A stretch of 64,000 nucleotides of DNA from positions 1 to 64,000 of the forward strand of contig JAHCAR010000003.1 in assembly GCA_019634795.1 (NCBI GenBank), given 5' to 3'. A program made the position numbers and the translations under genes. The stretch's first letter is position 1; each line of letters starts with the position of its first letter. Source of the DNA: Dokdonella sp. (GTDB taxonomy: Bacteria > Pseudomonadota > Gammaproteobacteria > Xanthomonadales > Rhodanobacteraceae). Shown piece after piece: positions 7,629 through 16,618 of this stretch. The notes under the pieces were generated by a model. The model had not been told where the DNA came from, made no database searches, and was given only the letters and a program-made list of their open reading frames with translations.

Positions 7629-10478
7629 TTAGTCGAATCCGTTCTTGAAGAGGCTCTGGATGACCTTCGAGCGCGCGAAGTTGTTGATGGTATCGGGTTC
7701 GCTGAGGCTGGTGGGTCCGTAGGTGCCGACGCCGATGTAGTTCGTCTCCGCGCCGTCGATGACACGAGCCTGGCCGTCGATGGTGAGCAAGCCGCCCGGA
7801 AGGATGTCGAAGGTCGCGTTGACGCTGCCGAAGCGGGTATCGACCGAGCAGTTACTCGCACTGACAGGCGTGCAGACGACCGAGCTGATTCCGCCTTGCC
7901 AGGGCAGGTAGCCGAACAGGTGGGCGGAGGTAATGGGCTGGTCGCCGGTGTAGTTCACCGTCATGTGAAAGCCGACATCCTGGCCAGGCGAAGCGGCGGA
8001 GGTGTCGACGGTCAGGCTTGCGGAAAGATCGCCGCTTGCCAGCACGCTGGTATCGATCAAGGCAAGGCCGGTAGTGGCGGGTGAGGGTGCTTCAATTGAC
8101 GTGGAGGTCGCCAGGACCGATCCGTCCGTCGGCCAGGAAAGCGGATACCAGTAGCGTGAAGCGGAGGCGGCGTCGAGCGGCATCGGAGTCACCAGCTGCT
8201 GTCCAAGCACGGTCCCTGTTGTCGGGTCGAACCTGGCGATGTACTGGAAGCTGATCGAGGTGGAAAGGAGGGAACGACGCAGCATCAGTTCGATGTTTCC
8301 CGACGGTGTCAGCAGCGGGGAGTGCGCCGATTGGGACAGGATCGGACTGGCGGGGCTCAGCACCCATTGCTCGACGATTCCGCTGCCGTCGTTGTGGAAT
8401 CGGCGGACAACCGGCGTCGAATTGACCCCGAGCGCCGTCAGGGCGTCGCCGTTCGGGAGCGTGATGAAACCCGATGCGCTGCAGAACGTGCAGCCATAGG
8501 GGGCGCTGGCGACAGTCCATGCTGCCGCGCCGGTGCTGACGTCGATCTTTGCGTTGTTTTGCTCGCTCGAGAAAATCACGTGTTGGGGGTCAACGCGGTA
8601 GAACCCGAAGTAGGAGCCGTCGCCCGAAAACAGCGTGGTCGACCAAAGTTCCGATCCGTCGGCCCCAGAGAGCCGCGCCAGGGTCTTGTTCGAGCCATCC
8701 AGGGGGCCGGCCAGGACCACGTCGTTGCCGAACAGCTCGAACGTTCTCAGCCAGTTGCCCGCGCGATCGGTGTTCCAGAGAATGGCTCCGGACTGCCTTG
8801 AAAACTTGTACATGCGCGTATGCGAGCAGGTACTGCTGCCGCAGGCCAGATCGATATTGACAACAACGTAGACGTTGCCGTCTGCATCGATATCCGGCCC
8901 CACGGTGTACGTGCCGGTCTGGGTCGGCTCGTAGAGGACAGCGCTCCATTGCTTGCTTCCGGTGGTGCGATCGTACAGACCGATCTGGAAGGCGCTGTCC
9001 GCCGGGGCAAGGTTGCCGGGGCGAGTCAAGGTGCTGAGTACCGCGACGAGATCATCTTTGATGGTGAAATCGGCGGGCTGCCAGAATTGGGGCGTGAAGA
9101 ACTGATCCCCAAGTGTAATGTCGTCGACGGTTTCCCACTGGGTTCCGCCGGTGCCTGCGTCGACCGCACGAATGCGCAGTTTCGGACCAGTTGGACTCGG
9201 GTCATGGGCGACACTGATGACCTGGGTTCCGTCGACTTTCGAATTGCCTTGCACGCCTTGGTCAACGAACGGAACCGGATCCAGGGCCAACAGACTTCCG
9301 CTTGGATAGTCGATGGGTTGCACGAACGGAGGTGCAGCCTTGTTGACGTTGTAGGTGGTCGCAAGCCCGAGAATCCGGTTGTTGGCGAGGCCGCCGAATT
9401 GTTGCCAATAAAGCGGGTCTCCGTCTCCATTCACGACAGGCAAGGGCGTCGACCAGGCGATTGCGCCGGTCGTCGCATTGAGCCTGATCAGGGAATTACC
9501 TGCGTTGACCAGAATCGAAGTGTCCACGGACCTGGCGAAGTGGCCATTCGTCAGCGGCTGCGACCACCTCTCCATGCCGGTGTCTGCAGCCAGGCGACGG
9601 ATCGAGTCGTCTCCGACGAGAACCAGCTCCGAAGGTGAATCCTTGGTGGTAATGCCCGAAACATAGTTCCCGGGCTGGATGGTCCAGGCTACGCTGCCAT
9701 CGGTCTGGCGAAATGCGCGAAGGTCGGGCCCGACCCGCACATAGAAATTGGTGTCGTCGATCCCGACCAGGGCGCCGACCTGTCCGCCGAACGTCGATCC
9801 GCCTGTTGTCTGGAAACTCGGGCTGCCATCGACGGCGAACTTCTCGACGTGCAGGACATCGGCCTGGTAGTAGGCGCTGTAGATATTGCCGAGGCCATCG
9901 ACCAACAGGCCGTCCAGGCTGCAGTTGCTGTTCGGCGCCGACCGGCGCTCCCAGAGAACATCGCCGGTGTTTGCATCGAGTACGCTGGTCCTGTTGCAAT
10001 TTCGCGTTGCCAGGCGTCCACCTGGCAGCATGGCCATCCAGACTGCCTGCATTTTGCGCGCCCAGGCAAGCCCACCATTCGGGGCGATGCGTGCGATCAA
10101 GGGATACTGTCCGTCACCCAGCGCGACAATTGCGCTGCCATCATCGTTGGCGATCAGTGCATTCGCCTGGTAGTAGTCCTGGCTGCTGTAGTTGTCCAGG
10201 TTGGCTACCCAGCGCAGGTTGCCGGCGCTGTCGAGACGAGTCACCTGGGCATTGAAGGGCGACGGGTTCACTCCGGCGAACAGGACATCGCCATCGCTGG
10301 AATAGGCGATCGGAGCTGTTGGCCCGTAGAAGGAGAACCCGGACGATACGAAGGGCGTCGACGTGTGGTTCCAGTCGTTTTGCCACAGCGGGCTGGCCAT
10401 CGTGCCTTGGGCCAGGGCGCATGATGCCATCGCGATGGCCATTGCTCGCGCGAACTTGAAGGGTTTGAGGCGATCCAT
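7629..10478 (-). CDS. Exported PQQ-like beta-propeller protein with LFKNGFD C-terminal tail
   Basis: A 949-aa protein. I chose the ATG at 10478 (upstream CGGAG), which gives a clear signal peptide (positively charged start, hydrophobic core, cleavage near MAS). Residues about 40-800 are repeats of the PQQ-like/quinoprotein propeller type, for example GSELWSTTLFSGDGSY and TGSKQWSAVLY, but no cofactor-binding set can be assigned. A domain of about 120 residues resembling DUF11/CARDB follows (SLTVDTSAASPGQDVGF). The last residues, LFKNGFD, match the tail shared by other propeller proteins here. It is probably secreted or surface-attached, with unknown ligand. Confidence 0.8.
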   Translation of the reverse strand: MDRLKPFKFARAMAIAMASCALAQGTMASPLWQNDWNHTSTPFVSSGFSFYGPTAPIAYSSDGDVLFAGVNPSPFNAQVTRLDSAGNLRWVANLDNYSSQDYYQANALIANDDGSAIVALGDGQYPLIARIAPNGGLAWARKMQAVWMAMLPGGRLATRNCNRTSVLDANTGDVLWERRSAPNSNCSLDGLLVDGLGNIYSAYYQADVLHVEKFAVDGSPSFQTTGGSTFGGQVGALVGIDDTNFYVRVGPDLRAFRQTDGSVAWTIQPGNYVSGITTKDSPSELVLVGDDSIRRLAADTGMERWSQPLTNGHFARSVDTSILVNAGNSLIRLNATTGAIAWSTPLPVVNGDGDPLYWQQFGGLANNRILGLATTYNVNKAAPPFVQPIDYPSGSLLALDPVPFVDQGVQGNSKVDGTQVISVAHDPSPTGPKLRIRAVDAGTGGTQWETVDDITLGDQFFTPQFWQPADFTIKDDLVAVLSTLTRPGNLAPADSAFQIGLYDRTTGSKQWSAVLYEPTQTGTYTVGPDIDADGNVYVVVNIDLACGSSTCSHTRMYKFSRQSGAILWNTDRAGNWLRTFELFGNDVVLAGPLDGSNKTLARLSGADGSELWSTTLFSGDGSYFGFYRVDPQHVIFSSEQNNAKIDVSTGAAAWTVASAPYGCTFCSASGFITLPNGDALTALGVNSTPVVRRFHNDGSGIVEQWVLSPASPILSQSAHSPLLTPSGNIELMLRRSLLSTSISFQYIARFDPTTGTVLGQQLVTPMPLDAASASRYWYPLSWPTDGSVLATSTSIEAPSPATTGLALIDTSVLASGDLSASLTVDTSAASPGQDVGFHMTVNYTGDQPITSAHLFGYLPWQGGISSVVCTPVSASNCSVDTRFGSVNATFDILPGGLLTIDGQARVIDGAETNYIGVGTYGPTSLSEPDTINNFARSKVIQSLFKNGFD

Positions 10479-11041
10479 GCGGGAACTCCGAAATGACTGA
10501 AATTGAAAGGAAATTCGTGTGTGCCGCCGAGTCGATGTCGCCGCGAGGGGGCGCCGATTGGTGCCCGGCGGCATGCGAGTTCTCATTCTATACGAGAAGC
10601 ATGATTTCACGCAGTTTTTGACCGAAGGAACTGGCAGGCCCCGCGACCTGGTACGAGAGGCTTGCGTCCGCGCCAGGTTCGATGCCCAGAACGTTCTGGA
10701 TCGTCCAGCGCGATCTGGCGCAATCCGGTCTACGCGCTGAGCAACAAGATCACCGTGCGTGAAGAAGCTGTTCGATTGCGTGGGCTGCTGGGGCGGTGCA
10801 GCAATCGACACCACCTACTGAAGATTCCCGCTGCGCCTGGGACTGGTAGGGTGTTGCGCAAACTCCAAATGCAGATCGCTCCGCGCTGCGGGTTGAACTC
10901 CGATTGCGAGAACTCGCGCCTCAAGCAAAGCGCATCGATTGACGTGCGCGTGGATTGTCTCCGTGCAATACAGCGGGGAGGCATTTCCGCCATCGCCACG
11001 TGAGCGACGTCCTCCCGAAGTGAGGCCGACCTGGCTTGTCC
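10479..11041. other. Divergent intergenic region, nothing specific seen
   Basis: It separates the minus-strand propeller gene from the plus-strand marR operon. Apart from the marR promoter beginning at 11042, I find no hairpin, repeat or supported small gene. Confidence 0.4.
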
Positions 11042-11070
11042 TTGACACGAGCCAGCGTGGCGGCTATATA
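11042..11070 (+). promoter_or_regulatory. Consensus sigma-70 promoter of the marR operon
   Basis: TTGACA at 11042-11047 is a perfect -35 hexamer. After exactly 17 bp, TATATA at 11065-11070 forms a strong -10. Transcription should start about 7 bp further on, inside or at the end of the adjoining palindrome. Confidence 0.8.
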
Positions 11071-11084
11071 TACAACCAGTTGTA
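11071..11084 (+). promoter_or_regulatory. Palindromic operator, probably for the MarR-type regulator
   Basis: TACAACCAGTTGTA consists of perfect 6-bp arms TACAAC/GTTGTA around CA. It abuts the -10 box and covers the expected start site, where a bound repressor would block transcription. The sequence resembles the TTGTA-type half-sites known for MarR-family dimers. Autorepression of the downstream operon is inferred. Confidence 0.7.
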
Positions 11085-11112
11085 CAAGCCATTGGCTAAA
11101 TGGATCGAAGCA

Positions 11113-11643
11113 ATGCAGACACCGCATTTCACAGTAACGCACCCACTCAAGGGGGCATTCGTCGCCAATCGGCTCGGCGCACTTGTCGATTTGATCGCGC
11201 TCCAGGGCGACCTGCTTCTGCAGGATGCGGGCATCTCCATCCCATCTCGCGCGGTTTCCTGTGTGCTGCTGGTCGGTGACGAGGGCCAGGTTTCGGCAGC
11301 GGACATCGCAAAGGCGCTGCAGCAACCGCATCAACTGGCGACGCAGCGGGTCGAGGCGCTGATCAAGCTCGGATTGCTGAAGCGAATCGATGACCCCGAA
11401 GATGGTCGCCGAAAGATCCTCACGCTCTCGAGCAAGGGAAAGGACCAGTATGCGCGCCTGAAGCTGCGCCTTGCCGAAGCGGAACGGGCGTTCCTCGGAC
11501 TCTTCGCCGAAATCGATTGCGACCTGCCCGCTGTCGTGGAGAGAGCTTTGCAGGCACTCCACAGCACACCCTTGCTGCAGCGTATCCAGGCCAGCGCGCC
11601 AGCAGCCGGCAAATCCACTTCCAGAAAGGGCGGCAAATCATGA
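11113..11643 (+). CDS. MarR-family transcriptional regulator
   Basis: A 176-aa regulator with a MarR winged helix at about 55-120: VSAADIAKALQQPHQLATQRVEAL is the recognition region and DDPEDGRRKILTLSSKG the wing. The ATG at 11113 is the first sensible start after the promoter; the frame is open further upstream but would run back through the promoter. The stop overlaps the start of the next gene (ATGA), so it is translationally coupled to the metallo-beta-lactamase lipoprotein. It most likely represses its own operon through the palindrome at 11071. The inducing ligand is unknown. Confidence 0.85.
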   Translation: MQTPHFTVTHPLKGAFVANRLGALVDLIALQGDLLLQDAGISIPSRAVSCVLLVGDEGQVSAADIAKALQQPHQLATQRVEALIKLGLLKRIDDPEDGRRKILTLSSKGKDQYARLKLRLAEAERAFLGLFAEIDCDLPAVVERALQALHSTPLLQRIQASAPAAGKSTSRKGGKS

Positions 11644-12596
11644 AATCATTCGTTTTCGCTACGGGCGCGCTGTTCGCCATTGCAACGCTCGGCGCATGTA
11701 GCTCCGGTCCAAGCGTGGCCGAGACGCCAGCATCCACCCTGTTCCAGGCAAGCTGGAACAGCGGCCAGAACGCCGATGAACCGGCATTCCAGGCACAGAA
11801 GATCGACGAAAACACGATCGCGATCCGGCAGTCCCTGCGTACTTCGTTCGAGGCACCGTTTCTCTATCTCCTGTTCGGCGGCGAGCGTGCGCTCCTGATC
11901 GATACCGGCGTTGAAGGCGTGGACCTGCGATCGGAAATCGACGGCCTGCTGGGCGAATGGGCCGCAGCACATGGCAAGGCCGTACCCACGCTGGTCGTGA
12001 TGCATTCGCATCGGCACAGGGACCATACAGGCGGAGACGCCCAGCTAGCCGACCGGCCCGACACGACAATCGTTGGTCTGGAGTTGGCCGACATCGCAGC
12101 GTTCTTCGGTATCGAGGACTGGCCGAACCAGGTCGGCTCGATCGATCTCGGTGGCCGCAAGCTGCAGATCGTGCCGACGCCTGGCCACGCCGACAGCCAT
12201 GTCATGGTGTTTGATCCGACTACCCGGATCCTGTTCAGCGGAGATGCGATCTATCCGGGCAGGCTCTTCTACCAATGCGAGAGCGCGGCGACATACGAAG
12301 CCAGCATAAACCGGATCGCGAATTACGTGGCCGAAAACCAGGTCAAGTGGCTGCTCGGCGGACACATTGAAATGTCGACGACACCGGGCCAGCCCTTTCC
12401 GCAGGACGAAAAGGTCCGCCACGGCGAGCATCTTCTGGAATTGCCAGCCTCCATCGTCGGCAAGATCCAGACGGCGCTGAAGGCGCAGGCGGGCCAGCCC
12501 AGGGTCCAGCCGTTCGAGGAATTCTGGCTGCTCCCCCACCCGGCCGATCCGACCGGAAAATCACCGCCGGACTGGTGTCTGGCATCGGGGGCGTAG
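11640..12596 (+). CDS. Metallo-beta-lactamase-fold lipoprotein hydrolase
   Basis: A 318-aa MBL-fold enzyme. Residues 1-20 form a lipoprotein signal with lipobox LGAC (Cys20), so it should be anchored to a membrane and face the periplasm. Zinc ligands are visible in HSHRHRDH (HxHxDH: His124, His126, Asp128, His129), PGHADSH (His183) and FSGDAIYPG (Asp202), plus GGHIEMS. The family contains lactonases, beta-lactamases and many other hydrolases, so the substrate cannot be named. Coupling to a MarR gene suggests an inducible detoxification role. A second copy of the C-terminal 125 residues lies at 16619-16997. Confidence 0.85.
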   Translation: MKSFVFATGALFAIATLGACSSGPSVAETPASTLFQASWNSGQNADEPAFQAQKIDENTIAIRQSLRTSFEAPFLYLLFGGERALLIDTGVEGVDLRSEIDGLLGEWAAAHGKAVPTLVVMHSHRHRDHTGGDAQLADRPDTTIVGLELADIAAFFGIEDWPNQVGSIDLGGRKLQIVPTPGHADSHVMVFDPTTRILFSGDAIYPGRLFYQCESAATYEASINRIANYVAENQVKWLLGGHIEMSTTPGQPFPQDEKVRHGEHLLELPASIVGKIQTALKAQAGQPRVQPFEEFWLLPHPADPTGKSPPDWCLASGA

Positions 12597-12935
12597 TTTT
12601 GATTGAACGGAATGCCGAGGACCTTGGTCCGAGACAATCGAGATGTCGACAGGTGCATCGGGCTGGAGGGCGGGCGTCGGCAGAATGGCGCCTACTCCAG
12701 TGCTCGTCATCCCGGCTTTCGCCGGGATTACGAGACGTAAGGATGGTCCTCAAATCAGTGCCGTTCGGGCCCCTGAGCAATTTTGCTCATTACTGGCAGC
12801 AGACCGCGACAGCACCCTGCCAATAGTCATCATGCAAATCGTCACGCGCCAACTATCGTCCCGACGGGCTAGTCTTCTGCCGAAGGCGCCCGTCGACCGT
12901 CTGCTTCTCCACCAAGACAAGATGCGGCGCACACA
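12597..12935. other. Intergenic region with one REP-like hairpin
   Basis: No supported gene. At 12709-12728 the arms ATCCCGGC/GCCGGGAT flank TTTC, with short outer CGT/ACG pairing at about 12706 and 12731. This is the form of dispersed palindromic repeats found in many gammaproteobacteria. There is no T-run, so it is not a typical intrinsic terminator. Confidence 0.5.
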
Positions 12936-13805
12936 ATGAATAAAAGACGAGAAAGCGCAATTACTTTGACCGTCTTTCTGGCTTTGCTGGTCGGATTGTC
13001 GGCCGGGGGTTATTGGTTGATCTTCCGCTTGGAGAGCGCCACACCACTGATGATGTCGGTCGGCCTCGCTGCAATCCTCACCTGTCTGATCCGCGGACAC
13101 GAGCTTGCATCGCTGGGTTGGGCTTGGGGTTCCTGGAAGTACCAGTGGCTGAGCTATGCGCTGCCGCTTGGCATGATTGCCACGGCCTACCTGCTGATTT
13201 GGGGGGGCGGCTTCGGCAATTGGTACGACGCCAGCTTTGTACTGGAGAGGAAACAGGATTACCACCTGGATAGCTGGAGCGACGGGGCCGTAATCGCATT
13301 TCATTTTGCCGTTACCGCCACGCTCAGCTTTCTGCTGTTGCTGCCTTCGGTGCTCGGGGAGGAATTGGGCTGGCGCGGTTTTCTGGTGCCTGAACTGGGC
13401 AAATGGATGGGCTATACCGGCGTCTCGTTGGTCAGTGGGCTGCTATGGGCGGTCTGGCATTGGCCGATGATCTTCATGGGCATATACGGAAACAAGGTTG
13501 CCCCGCTGTCTTTCCAGTTGCTCGCGTTCACGCTGTTCATCGTCGCGAACGGGTTCATCCTGGCCTATCTGCGCTTGAAGTCCAACAGCGTCTGGACCGC
13601 AGTGATTTTCCATATGAGCAGCAATGTGTTCATGCAGAAATTCTTTACACCCATGACTGAAGGAACTGCACCGTCGGCGTGGTTCGTGGATGAGTTTGGG
13701 ATTGTGCCTGCGCTGGTGACATTGCTGGTAGCGGGCTGGTTTTGGCGCAAGGGCAGGGCCGAGCTTTCGCCTGCGATCCGCAACCCGGTCGCGGTTCCAA
13801 CCTGA
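12936..13805 (+). CDS. CPBP (CAAX protease/Abi) family intramembrane metalloprotease
   Basis: A 289-aa protein with about seven membrane segments. The family motifs are in order: EELGWRGFL (paired glutamates and arginine), WAVWHWP (histidine and tryptophan) and FHMSSNVF (HxxxN). Relatives include Rce1-type CAAX proteases and bacterial proteins involved in bacteriocin immunity or maturation. No bacteriocin or prenylated substrate is visible nearby, so its role is open. It appears to be a single transcription unit. Confidence 0.85.
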   Translation: MNKRRESAITLTVFLALLVGLSAGGYWLIFRLESATPLMMSVGLAAILTCLIRGHELASLGWAWGSWKYQWLSYALPLGMIATAYLLIWGGGFGNWYDASFVLERKQDYHLDSWSDGAVIAFHFAVTATLSFLLLLPSVLGEELGWRGFLVPELGKWMGYTGVSLVSGLLWAVWHWPMIFMGIYGNKVAPLSFQLLAFTLFIVANGFILAYLRLKSNSVWTAVIFHMSSNVFMQKFFTPMTEGTAPSAWFVDEFGIVPALVTLLVAGWFWRKGRAELSPAIRNPVAVPT

Positions 13806-14006
13806 TCCAAAGTTCCCCGCTACCCAGGCGAAGGCTGTCCCGGGGTTCCGCCATGAAAGGGCGGGGCCTGAGTAGAGCCTGGTTTGGAGGATTCGGGGAC
13901 TCCTTTTTCCAGCGCGATTGTGGCCGTGATCGTGCGTGCGCGATGGGCTGCAACGTCAGTTCGCAGTACCACCACCTTAATTCGTGAATGAGACGGGGAT
14001 TCGGAA

Positions 14007-15422
14007 ATGTTGAGTCGATTTGGAACCGCGGCGCTGGCGTCGCTGCTGTGCTTGCATTCCAGCGTGGCGATCGGGCAGGTTGCCTTGTCCGAGTTGAAGG
14101 GTGCTTGGTTGGGGACCATGCAGATTCCCGATGGCCCGAGGCTGCGCGTCGGTGTCGAGATTTTCGAGAAGGCCGATGGTCGCTGGGGCGGCAACGTGGC
14201 CAGCCTCGACCAGGGTGTGCGATACATGCTCGTGTCCGGCGTTGAGGTTTCGGGCGATACCGTCACCGTCCAGCTCGCAGGTGCGTCGGTCAGTATCAGT
14301 GGCAGGTTCGACCGCGACGCCAGGACCATCACCGGCATGTTCACCCAGGAAGGCAAGGGCATTCCGCTCGAGCTTGATTCGGTAGCCGAGCTGCCCGAGA
14401 TCGAGCGACCGCAGACGCCGACCGGCGATGTGCCGTATCGGGAATCCGAGGTCCGCATCCACAACACGCTCGATGATGTCTGGCTGGCGGGAACCCTGAC
14501 CGCGCCGGTCGGAGACAAAGCGCATCCGGCGGTGCTCCTGATTGCGGGCTCGGGACCGAACCAGCGCGATTCCTGGTTCGCCGGGCACAGGCCGTTCAAG
14601 GTGCTGGCCGACCATTTCACGCGACGTGGCTATGTCGTGTTGCGAACCGACAAGCGTGGTGTCTACAAGTCGTCGGGCGATTTCCAGAAGGCGACGATCG
14701 CCGACTTCGTCCGCGATGCCCGGGCCGCCGTCGAATTCCTCGAGCATGACGCGCGTGTCGATTCGACCCGGATTGTCCTGGTCGGCCACAGCGAAGGCAG
14801 CATGGTTGCGGCGATGGTCGGTGCGTCGGAGAAGGCGGTGAGCGCCATCGTCTCGATGGCCGGTCCCGGCATGAGCGTGCTCGATACGCTCTTGCTGCAG
14901 GACCAAACCGAGCCGGCCTCCAAGGGCGCCACCAAGGCCGATACGCAGGTGCTGCTCGCCTTCAGCACGAAATTCTACGAGACCGTTCTGGACACGGCCG
15001 ATCCCGCGGAACGCAGGAAGCGCCTGCAGGCGCTGTACGACGCTCTTTCCGGGCAGGACGCGTCGGTGGTGAACAAGTGGAACGATCGCAGCGGAACGCT
15101 CGACGTCGACTATGCGTCCAGCGACAGCTTTTTCCAGCTCCTGCAGGATGACCCGGCCACGTCGTGGCGCAAGGTTTCCGTTCCTGTCCTGGTTTTGCAA
15201 GGTGACAAGGACTCGCAGGTATCGGCAAGAGAGAGTGTCGCCGCGATTCTGAAAGCGCTCGAGCATGATCCCGATCCGGTTCGATCGAAACTGTTTCCGG
15301 GCCTGAACCACCGGTTTCAAACTGCCGAAACTGGGTCGACCGACGAGTATGGAAAAATCGACGAGTCGATAAGCCCGCTGGTTCTCTCGGCGGTGGATCG
15401 ATGGTTGGACACGCTGGATTGA
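14007..15422 (+). CDS. Exported alpha/beta hydrolase (S33-like) with N-terminal beta domain
   Basis: A 471-aa protein. A signal peptide ends near SVAIG. Residues about 28-125 form a small beta-rich domain also seen upstream of serine hydrolases, and an alpha/beta-hydrolase domain follows from about 150. The nucleophile elbow GHSEG, an acidic residue in LQGDKDSQV and the histidine in GLNHRF make a credible Ser-Asp-His triad. It is probably a periplasmic esterase or peptidase; the substrate is unknown. The next gene follows after about 120 bp on the same strand. Confidence 0.85.
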   Translation: MLSRFGTAALASLLCLHSSVAIGQVALSELKGAWLGTMQIPDGPRLRVGVEIFEKADGRWGGNVASLDQGVRYMLVSGVEVSGDTVTVQLAGASVSISGRFDRDARTITGMFTQEGKGIPLELDSVAELPEIERPQTPTGDVPYRESEVRIHNTLDDVWLAGTLTAPVGDKAHPAVLLIAGSGPNQRDSWFAGHRPFKVLADHFTRRGYVVLRTDKRGVYKSSGDFQKATIADFVRDARAAVEFLEHDARVDSTRIVLVGHSEGSMVAAMVGASEKAVSAIVSMAGPGMSVLDTLLLQDQTEPASKGATKADTQVLLAFSTKFYETVLDTADPAERRKRLQALYDALSGQDASVVNKWNDRSGTLDVDYASSDSFFQLLQDDPATSWRKVSVPVLVLQGDKDSQVSARESVAAILKALEHDPDPVRSKLFPGLNHRFQTAETGSTDEYGKIDESISPLVLSAVDRWLDTLD

Positions 15423-15541
15423 GGTGGGGCGATCCGGATCACAATCACCCGACGGGTCGAATCCGGATATGTCGGTCCTGGTCCCGATCAACTACTTGCG
15501 TCAATTCGGGCGCTGCCCGCCGCTGCAACAGGGGGAACGCC

Positions 15542-16267
15542 ATGAAAAAGGTTTGCATCATCGGTGCATCGGGAAAGCTCGGCCAGTACATGGTGCAGCA
15601 CGCGCTCGACCGCGGTTACGAGGTGGTCGGTGTATGTCGGCAACGCAGCGTCGCCAAGCTCGACAAGTTCAAGGAGCGAATCACCCTCGTTCCCGGAGCG
15701 ACGAATGATCGATCCGTGGTCCGCAAGGCCGTCGCGGGCTGTGATGGCGTACTCACCGTGCTGGCGCCCTGGGGCGTGCAGCAATACGCGTCGGGTACGG
15801 CCCAGGCAGTGCTGGATTTTTCCGAGCCCGACGCACGCCTCGTATTCTCCTGTGGCTGGCACATCAGCCGGGACGGCAAGGATGTGTACTCCTGGAGACT
15901 CAAGGCCCTGGTGAGCATTGCCGGTCGCATCGCGCGGCTCTTTCGCCTGGTCGAGCTGGACGACCAGGTGGAGGCCTGCCGACGGATATTCTCAAGCGAC
16001 AGGCAATGGACGGTCGTGCGCGGCAGCGATCTCGAAGAGGGCGAAAGCCAGGGGCTGCCGGTATGGAGCCGACACGTGGGCGACCGCATCCTCGAGAGCA
16101 ATATCACGCGCCGCGTGGACTTTGCCCTGTTCATGGTGGCGGCGCTCGAAAACGATGGGCTGATTCGCGAAGCGCCCGCGATCGTCGGCTGCCGGACGCG
16201 GTCCGCGCTTGCCAGCAGGTCGAAGGCTCAGGATTCATCCGTGCATCCTGGACCACGTGGCCCCTGA
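15542..16267 (+). CDS. NAD(P)-binding Rossmann-fold protein (NmrA/atypical SDR-like)
   Basis: A 241-aa protein beginning with the dinucleotide-binding motif IGASGKLGQYMV. An AGGGGGA-type ribosome-binding site lies 8 nt before the ATG, which fixes the start. It lacks the classical YxxxK catalytic motif, as in NmrA-like and NAD-dependent epimerase-like proteins. The last 25 residues have low-complexity composition and run into the rearranged segment that follows at 16268, so the true C-terminus may have been replaced. Confidence 0.75.
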   Translation: MKKVCIIGASGKLGQYMVQHALDRGYEVVGVCRQRSVAKLDKFKERITLVPGATNDRSVVRKAVAGCDGVLTVLAPWGVQQYASGTAQAVLDFSEPDARLVFSCGWHISRDGKDVYSWRLKALVSIAGRIARLFRLVELDDQVEACRRIFSSDRQWTVVRGSDLEEGESQGLPVWSRHVGDRILESNITRRVDFALFMVAALENDGLIREAPAIVGCRTRSALASRSKAQDSSVHPGPRGP

Positions 16268-16275
16268 CATCTTGT

Positions 16276-16293
16276 CCCGGATCGGTATCCGGG
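16276..16293. repeat. REP-like hairpin at the edge of the rearranged segment
   Basis: Arms CCCGGAT/ATCCGGG flank CGGT. It sits within 5 bp of the point where similarity to the XRE gene begins, so it may mark a recombination boundary. Confidence 0.4.
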
Positions 16294-16297
16294 GGAA

Positions 16298-16545
16298 CAT
16301 CCTGGCGCGACAGTCCTTCGATCAGACGTATCAAGTGTTCACGATGACGCGAATTGACCCGTCTGAACGCGGTCAGCAGGCGCTCTTCGTCGGCATCGCG
16401 CGCGAAGACCTCTTCGACCAGCACCGGTTGTCACTCTTTGTTCGGCAACGCCGTCAATCCGCGACCGGTCGCAATCCATTCGAATGCCACGCCGTGCGTG
16501 AGGTGGCTGTCCACCTGCATGATCTGCTGAAGGCGGTGCAGTAGT
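16298..16545 (-). pseudogene. Decayed copy of the XRE regulator (3' part only)
   Basis: The minus strand is closely similar to the C-terminal two thirds of the intact XRE gene at 18666-19055: GVAFEWIATGRGLTALPN, then VLVEEVFARDADEERLL. An in-frame TGA interrupts it after ALPNKE, the intact gene's stop codon is lost, and the N-terminal helix-turn-helix part is missing beyond about 16545. It is a paralogue fragment, not an independent gene. Confidence 0.8.
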
Positions 16546-16618
16546 CGACTCCGCTTTCAGAAGACCATCCGCTTCGGCTGGGGCAAGGTGGGGTGTCGCG
16601 CAAGGGGCACACCATAGG

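Noticed and set aside
12936-13805. CPBP protease as part of a bacteriocin cluster
   Set aside because: No precursor peptide, radical SAM, transporter or other maturation gene is nearby.
15440-15480. A minus-strand ISGFDP phrase that resembles the GF[DE] tail
   Set aside because: It is not followed by a stop and lies at the start, not the end, of its frame; chance match.
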